Assembly: GCA_964459165.1 (NCBI GenBank)
Contig: CAYWKM010000049.1
Span: 1 to 11,341 of the forward strand
Direction: 5' to 3'
DNA length: 11,341 nucleotides
From: RGIG4074 sp964459165
Lineage (GTDB): Bacteria; Bacillota; Clostridia; Christensenellales; Borkfalkiaceae
The notes beneath the pieces were generated by a model. That model did not search any database and was not told the origin of the DNA. It saw nothing but the letters and a program-made list of their open reading frames with translations. A program made the translations under genes and the position numbers. Position 1 is the first letter of the stretch. The number at the start of each line of letters is the position of its first letter. This document shows positions 1 through 5,637 of the stretch, one piece after another.

Positions 1-8
1 CCTCGACG

Positions 9-36
9 AAACCCCGCTATAGCGGCGGGGTTTTCG
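9..36 (+). terminator. Rho-independent terminator-like hairpin at left edge
   Basis: The arms AAACCCCGC and GCGGGGTTT pair around a 7-base loop and are followed by TTTTCGTTTCC on the plus strand, which looks like an intrinsic terminator. The U-run is better on the plus strand, so it probably ends a plus-strand gene lying left of the window. On the minus strand it is followed by TTTCG, so it could also act as a backup terminator for the membrane-protein gene at 166-858. The direction is inferred. Confidence 0.7.
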
Positions 37-42
37 TTTCCA

Positions 43-75
43 ATATAAAAGGGAGCGAGCTTTCGCCTCACTCCC
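43..75 (-). terminator. Terminator of the six-helix membrane protein gene
   Basis: Read on the minus strand, GGGAGTGAG pairs with CTCGCTCCC (9 pairs including one G-U) around the loop GCGAAAG, and TTTTATATT follows at once. It lies about 90 bases after the stop codon at 166 in the correct orientation. This is a standard intrinsic terminator shape. Confidence 0.8.
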
Positions 76-165
76 GAAAAAGATCCTTTTTATGAAATTT
101 TTAACCGATAGATTTCCTCCCTTTTTCATCCGCAGTTCTCAACGAACTCTTAAAAACCATACGGA

Positions 166-858
166 TTACTGGAAAGAGAGCGCGATGTCAAGCATGATGA
201 AATCATATGAAAGAGCAAGAAGCACGACGATCGCGCTGAGAATACCCAAAACGGTGAATACGGCTCTTGCTTTGTCTCTCTTGGCAAAGTCTTCCGTCTT
301 ATGATAGTGAACGAGCGAGACAATAAAGCCGATCACGACGATCGCCGCTATGCCGTTTCCCGCTAAGATAAGCTCTACATTACTATCTAAAATAAAATAA
401 CTCTCGCAAAAGACGAATATCCATAAAAGGAGGGAGACGACAGTCGTCGTCAGAACAAATTGAAGATCCTTTCTCTTTGGAGCGTTTTCTTTCGGCGTTC
501 TGCAAAAGCCGATAAGGGAAACTGCGACGAATACGAGAAGGTACAAAAGAACCATCGAGCCCGTCTGTATCAAGATCGAGCAAACCTGCCGATTATAAAA
601 GCTCTTTACTTCGTCCGTCGCCGATCCCAAGAAATTCGCGGTAAGCAATGCCCAATTGATCAACTCTATCAGAAGAATCGCAGCGATGACGCACAAAAAT
701 TTTAAAATGAATTTGCACTCGCTCTTCCTTTGCGCCTCTCTTTCCGGCGCGGTGCGCAGCACGATAAAAGCGCCGATTAAGCAAGCAATCGTCAACAGAA
801 ACGGAACGACCAAAAAGCTTGCGCCGGTTAAAAAATAATCCCCAAACGTTGTTTCCAT
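166..858 (-). CDS. Hypothetical polytopic membrane protein, six predicted helices
   Basis: I do not recognise this 230-residue protein. Hydrophobic segments lie at about residues 9-34, 50-75, 92-118, 132-153, 161-184 and 198-222. They are separated by short charged loops rich in Lys, Arg and Glu (about 35-49, 119-131 and 185-197), which suggests six helices with the charged loops in the cytoplasm. No catalytic motif or signal peptide is visible. The ATG at 858 is chosen because GGGAGG (867-872) sits 8 bases upstream. Two in-frame TTG codons just before it lie too close to that site. The gene is monocistronic by layout, with a consensus promoter (903-930) upstream and a hairpin terminator (43-75) downstream. 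A membrane location is well supported but the function is unknown. Confidence 0.85.
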   Translation of the reverse strand: METTFGDYFLTGASFLVVPFLLTIACLIGAFIVLRTAPEREAQRKSECKFILKFLCVIAAILLIELINWALLTANFLGSATDEVKSFYNRQVCSILIQTGSMVLLYLLVFVAVSLIGFCRTPKENAPKRKDLQFVLTTTVVSLLLWIFVFCESYFILDSNVELILAGNGIAAIVVIGFIVSLVHYHKTEDFAKRDKARAVFTVLGILSAIVVLLALSYDFIMLDIALSFQ

Positions 859-902
859 CAACAATACCTCCCTTTTAATATTCCACTTAATATTTTACAA
901 TA

Positions 903-930
903 ATTATACCATAAATATTTTCATTGTCAA
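903..930 (-). promoter_or_regulatory. Consensus sigma-A promoter for the membrane protein gene
   Basis: On the minus strand there is a perfect TTGACA (925-930) and a perfect TATAAT (903-908) with a 16-base spacer. Transcription would start near 896, giving a leader of about 38 bases that contains the GGGAGG ribosome binding site of the gene at 858. Both hexamers match the vegetative consensus exactly, so strong constitutive expression is likely unless an unseen repressor acts here. Confidence 0.85.
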
Positions 931-1003
931 GGGAATCCACTCATATTTTTAGGTTTATTTTATAATTTAAGCAAAGTCTTACCGACGAGCCGGCCCGCCA
1001 TGC

Positions 1004-1522
1004 TTACGAGGACAAATGAAAGAACTCTTTCAAAACGGTATCCGCTAATTCGTCCACAGCTCTGCGATCCGTGTCGATACGAACGCCGGGCAATGCCGCC
1101 GAGGCCGATCTGCTCAATTCGATATTTTCCATACACCAGCAGCCTTCTTCCTCTCCGCGAGCTAAAATGCGGTCGCGAACGGTTTGGCGGGACGCTTCCA
1201 AAATGATCAGACAGGTTTTAATTCCTTCTCGATTCAGCTTCTGAATGATTCCGTAGGATTCCTCGCGCAACAAAGTCATCGGAACGAGAATATCCTTATG
1301 GAATTTTTCATGAACGTCTTTCAGAAGCATATAGCAAAATTCGCCCCATAGAGGATAATCCTCGAAGATGTATCCGTAGGGACAGTCGGGATAGTTCACC
1401 CGAACCGCATTGCCTACCTCTTCGGCGTCAAAGACGAGGGCGTTATTCATTTTTTTAGCCATAGCCTCGGCAAGGGTAGACTTTCCGACGCCATACGCGC
1501 CGCTGATCCAAATAATCGTCTT
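1004..1522 (-). CDS. TmrB-like P-loop NTPase with apparently lost start codon
   Basis: The open frame encodes a small P-loop NTPase resembling the TmrB (tunicamycin-resistance-like) kinase family. It begins TIIWISGAYGVGKST, with the Walker A motif encoded at 1475-1501. It continues with features I recall in that family: a DYPLWGEF segment, VPMTLLREESY, a LILEAS strand followed by RDRILARGE, and a C-terminal IDTD that precedes a helix. The substrate is unknown. The frame has no ATG, GTG or TTG before the Walker A; a TAA lies at 1523-1525. The first ordinary start is the ATG at 1462, which would remove the P-loop. GGAGG at 1529-1533 is ideally placed for a start at about 1520, where the sequence reads AAAAGACG instead of AAAATGACG. 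The gene is therefore a recent pseudogene, uses a non-standard start, or contains a base error. The family call is fairly secure but the state of the gene is not. Confidence 0.7.
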   Translation of the reverse strand, partial: KTIIWISGAYGVGKSTLAEAMAKKMNNALVFDAEEVGNAVRVNYPDCPYGYIFEDYPLWGEFCYMLLKDVHEKFHKDILVPMTLLREESYGIIQKLNREGIKTCLIILEASRQTVRDRILARGEEEGCWCMENIELSRSASAALPGVRIDTDRRAVDELADTVLKEFFHLSS

Positions 1523-1528
1523 TTATGT

Positions 1529-1533
1529 CCTCC
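1529..1533 (-). promoter_or_regulatory. Ribosome binding site of the TmrB-like gene
   Basis: GGAGG on the minus strand is followed by ACATAAA and then AGACG. If one T is restored (ATGACG), the spacer is 7 bases and the resulting Met joins directly to the frame carrying the P-loop. The site therefore marks where the original start most likely was. Confidence 0.6.
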
Positions 1534-1641
1534 TCATTCAAAATACCGCCGCTCGCGAATCTCAATCCTTCACGTTTTTTCATGACAGTCCCCCGATTCC
1601 GTCGTCACGGGGAGGTACCCGTTCCTTTCACCGCGTCGGTT

Positions 1642-1675
1642 AAAAATTTTTGCATGCGGGCGCATGCAAAAATTC
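1642..1675 (-). terminator. Intrinsic terminator at the end of the opp operon
   Basis: A 13-base-pair perfect inverted repeat (1645-1657 with 1662-1674, core TTTGCATGC/GCATGCAAA, 4-base loop) is followed on the minus strand by TTTTTAACC. It lies about 80 bases after the stop of the small membrane protein gene at 1753, with no competing gene between. The stem is AT-rich at its base and nearly symmetrical, so it could work in both directions. It marks the likely end of the opp transcript. Confidence 0.75.
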
Positions 1676-1752
1676 TCGAGCGAAATTCATCGATTAGGAA
1701 AGCTGTCGTTTTCTTTACGACGCCTTCGAATAAAGAACGGAATCGCTTGAAT

Positions 1753-2193
1753 TTAAAAATGATAATAAAGAATCAGAAAAACGCAAGCCGCCGCTATCAT
1801 AGCGACGCCGATGATCAGCATGAAGGCGACGCTTTCCTTTTTCCCCTCTTTCGATTGCTTATATTCGTAAAAATCCTTATATTTTCTATCTTCCTTACGG
1901 CGAAACACTGTAAAAATGAGTCGAACGCCATAAACAAGCATATCGAACGCCCCGCCATGGGAAGCAAAAACGATAAGCCCCACGCCTGCAATACATACGC
2001 CGGGAATAAAGAAAGCGTCCGATAAAATTTGTAAGACCGTTTTCACTTCCGATTGAGAAAAAACGGATTTGGAAAACATGATCGCAACCGCCGCAATCAG
2101 TCCGACCGCGGCGGTTACGATATAGCGAAGCAGAGAAGAACTCCGCCGATCGCTATTTTTCCAATTCTTGTTTGTATTTTTCGAATTCCTCAT
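1753..2193 (-). CDS. Small membrane protein, DUF3899-like, last gene of opp operon
   Basis: This 146-residue protein has hydrophobic segments at about 21-41, 57-77 and 121-143, plus an amphipathic stretch near 82-97. The middle segment, DAFFIPGVCIAGVGLIVFAS followed by GGAFDMLVYG, resembles DUF3899 proteins as I remember them; this match was not searched. A basic, Lys/Tyr-rich cytoplasmic loop lies at about 98-120. Function is unknown. The gene overlaps the end of oppF by 41 bases and precedes the operon terminator, so it is probably co-expressed with the transporter. The ATG at 2193 has no clear ribosome binding site. The first 20 residues are polar and fall almost wholly in the overlap with oppF. 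A CTG at 2133 has GGAG 7 bases upstream and would give a 126-residue protein starting at the first helix. The true start is uncertain. Confidence 0.75.
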   Translation of the reverse strand: MRNSKNTNKNWKNSDRRSSSLLRYIVTAAVGLIAAVAIMFSKSVFSQSEVKTVLQILSDAFFIPGVCIAGVGLIVFASHGGAFDMLVYGVRLIFTVFRRKEDRKYKDFYEYKQSKEGKKESVAFMLIIGVAMIAAACVFLILYYHF

Positions 2194-3427
2194 CGTTACA
2201 ATAAATAAAATGTCCCTCGCTGATTTCTCTTAATGTAGGCTTATTTACCGAATAATCGTGTTCCGCAAGAGGATTATAGGTGATTCTCTTTCTGTTTTTC
2301 TCAAATTCGGGATCGGGCAGAGGGATTGCCGAAAGGAGGGAACGCGTATAGGGATGCAAAGGATGAGCGAACAATTCGTCCGAAGTTGCCAGCTCCACGA
2401 TCTTACCGTAATACATGACGGCGATCCTATCCGAAAAATATTTGACGACGGATAAATCGTGCGCGATGAATAAAATCGTCAAGCCCAATTTGGTACGCAA
2501 ATTATTCAAAAGATTGATGACCTGAGCCTGAATGGAAACGTCGAGAGCGGAAATCGGCTCGTCGGCGATGATGAGTTCCGGCTTGAGGATGATCGCTCTC
2601 GCAATGCCGATTCTCTGACGTTGACCGCCTGAAAATTCGTGAGGGTATCTTCCCGCGTGTTCGGGGACGAGACCGACGAGATCGAGCATCTTATACACCT
2701 GCTCGTCAATATACTTTTTATCTTTTATACCGCGGATAATCAATCCTTCCGCAATAATATCGCGAACCGTCATACGGGGATTGAGGCTGGAAATAGGATC
2801 CTGAAAGATCATCTGCATCTTATTCATGATTCTATCTTTTTTGGCAAGACGGATCTTTTCCTTGTATTCCTTTTCGAGAGCCGCTTTTTTATCCTCATTC
2901 GTCTCCGCGTCGAGAAGAGGTTGATATTCTTCCTGCACCGCCTTTACCTGCGCTTCGGCATACAGCTTATTGCAATGATTATGGTCGAACTTCGCGGATT
3001 TGATATTTTCTTTCTGCTCGTTGACGACGGCTTGAAGCTTTTCCTCCGCCGCAGTCAATCTGTCCTGATATTCCTTTTTGATTTCCTGTCCGTTCTTTTT
3101 ATCCTCGGCGATAAGGCTGTTTACTTCCTTTACCTCCGCCTTATATTCCTGTTTCGCCGCCTTGATAAGATCCTGATAATATTTCGTACCGGCGCAGATT
3201 CTTTGCCCTTCGAAATATACGCTGCCGCCCGTAATATCATAGAGACGAATGATGGAACGCCCCGTCGTCGTCTTACCGCAACCGCTTTCTCCCACGAGAC
3301 CGAAAACTTCGCCCTTATGAATATCGAAGCTGACGTCGTCAACGGCTTTCAGATACTGTCCGGGTCCCATCTTAAAATATTGACAAAGGTGTTCGACCCT
3401 CAATAAAACATCGTCTTCAACCTGCAT
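2153..3427 (-). CDS. oppF: Oligopeptide ABC transporter ATP-binding protein OppF, with helical insert
   Basis: This is one of two cytoplasmic ATPases that drive peptide import, 424 residues against a usual 310-330. Motifs in order are Walker A GESGCGKT (46-53), Q-loop MIFQDPISSLNP (206-217), signature FSGGQRQR (265-272), Walker B LIIADEP (285-291) with catalytic Glu290, D-loop SALD (293-296) and switch His323. All are intact, so it should be active. Residues about 80-198 are a Lys/Glu-rich, mostly helical insert between Walker A and the Q-loop, where usual members have about 20 residues. The C-terminus (YNPLAEHDYSVNKPTLREIS then GHF) is the cysteine-poor Gram-positive OppF type rather than the four-Cys type. 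The ATG at 3427 has GGAGG 8 bases upstream and overlaps the end of oppD by 11 bases. Confidence 0.96.
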   Translation of the reverse strand: MQVEDDVLLRVEHLCQYFKMGPGQYLKAVDDVSFDIHKGEVFGLVGESGCGKTTTGRSIIRLYDITGGSVYFEGQRICAGTKYYQDLIKAAKQEYKAEVKEVNSLIAEDKKNGQEIKKEYQDRLTAAEEKLQAVVNEQKENIKSAKFDHNHCNKLYAEAQVKAVQEEYQPLLDAETNEDKKAALEKEYKEKIRLAKKDRIMNKMQMIFQDPISSLNPRMTVRDIIAEGLIIRGIKDKKYIDEQVYKMLDLVGLVPEHAGRYPHEFSGGQRQRIGIARAIILKPELIIADEPISALDVSIQAQVINLLNNLRTKLGLTILFIAHDLSVVKYFSDRIAVMYYGKIVELATSDELFAHPLHPYTRSLLSAIPLPDPEFEKNRKRITYNPLAEHDYSVNKPTLREISEGHFIYCNDEEFEKYKQELEK

Positions 3428-5636
3428 TTACGCCACCTCCCGATTTTTTCATTCTCGCAATCCTATCCGTAACAGCCTTGGGCGGATCCACTTTCGGCGC
3501 GTCGGGATGCAGTAACCATGTAGCCGCGCTGTGCGTTTCTGAAATTTTAAACATAGGCGGTTGTTCCTCGAAATCGATCTTTAAGGCGTACTTGTTCCTT
3601 TCCGCAAAAGCGTCGCCCTTGGGCGGATAAATCATATTGGGCGGCGTACCGGGAATGGATTCCAACTTTTCTTTTGTATCCAAATCGGGCATGGAGGAAA
3701 GAAGCGCCCAAGTGTACGGATGAGCGGGCGAATAGAATACGTCCTGCGCGGTGCCGATTTCTACGATCTTTCCCGCATACATAACCGCCACTCTGTCCGC
3801 CATATTCGCCACGACGCCCAAATCGTGCGTGATAAAAATGACGGAGAGCTGACGCTCCTGTTTGACCTTATTGATAAGCTCCAAAATCTGCGATTGAATG
3901 GTGACGTCCAAAGCGGTCGTCGGCTCGTCGCAAATGAGAATATCGGGATTGGCGGACAGAGCGATCGCAATGACGATACGCTGGCGCATACCGCCCGAAA
4001 ATTCGAAGGGATACTGCTTGTAACGCTTGCGGGGTTCGGGAATGCCTACCTCCTCCATCAGCTTCAAGGCGCGCATTTTTGCCATACGGCGGGTAACCTT
4101 ATAGGCCACGCCGGACGCCTTAGATTTCAGATAATCGATGAGATCGACCGTCTTCGCGTCGAAATCGATTTCCTTCTCGTCAATTTGCGCCTCGTAATGC
4201 TCTTTGATTCTTTCGATGAGGACGACGATATCGTTCATCGCGGCTTTTAAATCGACGAGCTTCTTCTCCTCGACCTTGCCCTCGGGAGCCTTGCCCCGAG
4301 CCGCCTTTCTTTCATACGCCGCCGTCTGACGGGCGTAACGAACTTCCTCTTCGGCGTTCCGCTTAATCCCGCCGAAATACACCTCTAACGCGGCCTCTAA
4401 GCTGGAACCGAAGGTATACGCGCGGTTGTCCTTTTTGACCTCTAAGCGGTCGATTCCCGCCTCTACCGCGACAATCAGTCGTTTCGCCGCCGCGTAAAAT
4501 TCGTTTTTATCCGGATTTTCGGCGCGGAAGACAGACTCCGCCTCCTCTATCGCCTTCAAAGCCTTCCGTTTTTGTTCAACGGACTGCTCGTGGGAGTATT
4601 TTACGCCCTCTTTGGCGACCTTAATGAAGTCGAGCATAAAGCGCTCGTCCAAATACGCTCTCAAATAGCGATTGAGCTCTTCCGTTTCCATATCGGGCAA
4701 AGGCTGACCGGAGAAGGTCAGATAATAGCCCATAGAAAAGAAGTTGGGCTGAGGGAACGCCGCCGCCTCCGAAAGAATTTCCTTGATTTTGGAAAGCTTT
4801 TCGGCGATCGCATCATAGTTGAATTTAGAGAAATTCTCGTTCTCCCCTCGATTGAAAAGCTGTCTGAAAAATCCTTTCACGCTCTCCACGGGGTTCCGTA
4901 CAAGCTTCTTTATGTCGGCGGCGAGCCCTTTCAGCTCCTCCGCCCGCTCTTTCACGACGTATTCGTTGATGCTCCAAACCGCTTGCCGCGCGACCTCCGC
5001 CGCGTCCTTTCGCACGTTTTTGTAGGACCTCTTTTCGATTCTGAACAAGAGATCGTCAATATCCTCCACGCCGTCTACCGCAGCTCCGTACGCTTTATTG
5101 TAAGCGTTTTCCAGCTTTAAATGACAGACCTCGAACGCGTTGAAATCGTCGCACTTTTTCTTGTTTGCGCTTGCCGCCTCCGCGCCGAGCGCCGCGTCCA
5201 TGGCGGCGTTAAGACGTTTTAACGTCTCGTTAAAATCTTCCCTGCTCTCCCGCTGATTCAATTTGCCTTTGATCAACATGGCTTCGGTCAATTGCTTCCC
5301 TACGCGCATGATGGGATTTAACGCGGAGAGCGGATCCTGAAAGATCATGGCGATTTTATCGCCGCGAATCTTATGAAAGCCCTCTTCGGGAATCTTCATC
5401 AGGTCTTGTCCGTCGTAGATGATCTCGCCGCCTTCCTTGATGGCGTTGCCGGCGAGGATACCCATAATGGCGCGGTTCGTTACCGATTTTCCGCTGCCGC
5501 TCTCGCCGACGAGGGCGAGCGTTTCTCCCTTGTACAAGTCAAACGAGATATCGCGCACGGCCTGCACCTTTCCGCCGTCCGTACGGAAAGAAATTTTTAA
5601 ATTTCGCACTGCAAGTTTAACTTCTTCGTTTGCCAT
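3417..5636 (-). CDS. oppD: Oligopeptide ABC transporter ATP-binding protein OppD, with very large insert
   Basis: This is the second ATPase of the importer, 739 residues, more than twice the usual 330-360. Walker A GESGSGKS (44-51), Q-loop MIFQDPLSALNP (97-108), signature FSGGMRQR (546-553), Walker B ILICDEP (566-572) with Glu571, TALD (574-577) and switch His604 are all intact. Residues about 135-520 are an inserted, mostly helical, charged region between Q-loop and signature, inside the helical subdomain; I recognise no domain in it. The C-terminal oligopeptide-transporter region (IPGTPPNMIYPPKG onward) is present. The four cysteines usual there are replaced by Asp675, Asn681, Asp688 and Thr706. 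The ATG at 5636 is chosen because GGAGGG ends 5 bases upstream and the oppC stop is 1 base away. An upstream in-frame ATG at 5675 would add 13 residues inside oppC without support. Confidence 0.95.
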   Translation of the reverse strand: MANEEVKLAVRNLKISFRTDGGKVQAVRDISFDLYKGETLALVGESGSGKSVTNRAIMGILAGNAIKEGGEIIYDGQDLMKIPEEGFHKIRGDKIAMIFQDPLSALNPIMRVGKQLTEAMLIKGKLNQRESREDFNETLKRLNAAMDAALGAEAASANKKKCDDFNAFEVCHLKLENAYNKAYGAAVDGVEDIDDLLFRIEKRSYKNVRKDAAEVARQAVWSINEYVVKERAEELKGLAADIKKLVRNPVESVKGFFRQLFNRGENENFSKFNYDAIAEKLSKIKEILSEAAAFPQPNFFSMGYYLTFSGQPLPDMETEELNRYLRAYLDERFMLDFIKVAKEGVKYSHEQSVEQKRKALKAIEEAESVFRAENPDKNEFYAAAKRLIVAVEAGIDRLEVKKDNRAYTFGSSLEAALEVYFGGIKRNAEEEVRYARQTAAYERKAARGKAPEGKVEEKKLVDLKAAMNDIVVLIERIKEHYEAQIDEKEIDFDAKTVDLIDYLKSKASGVAYKVTRRMAKMRALKLMEEVGIPEPRKRYKQYPFEFSGGMRQRIVIAIALSANPDILICDEPTTALDVTIQSQILELINKVKQERQLSVIFITHDLGVVANMADRVAVMYAGKIVEIGTAQDVFYSPAHPYTWALLSSMPDLDTKEKLESIPGTPPNMIYPPKGDAFAERNKYALKIDFEEQPPMFKISETHSAATWLLHPDAPKVDPPKAVTDRIARMKKSGGGVNAG

Positions 5637-5637
5637 C

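Noticed and set aside
1589..1615. CCCCG...CGGGG inverted repeat upstream of the TmrB-like gene
   Set aside because: Only 5-6 pairs with a loop of about 12 bases and no U-run; too weak to call a terminator or riboswitch.
1525..2025. Plus-strand frame of 166 codons across the operon end
   Set aside because: It runs through the terminator hairpin and opposite the DUF3899-like gene, is Asn/Lys/Arg-rich, and has no ribosome binding site.
2639..3406. Plus-strand open frame of 255 codons opposite oppF
   Set aside because: It is the mirror of the oppF coding sequence, rich in Phe/Leu/Ile/Arg as expected from reading antisense to a Lys/Glu-rich insert. It has no ribosome binding site or family motif.
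3720..5120. Plus-strand frames opposite oppD (3720-4250 and 4572-5120)
   Set aside because: The minus-strand frame has intact ATPase motifs across this region; the plus frames have no recognisable content or initiation sites.
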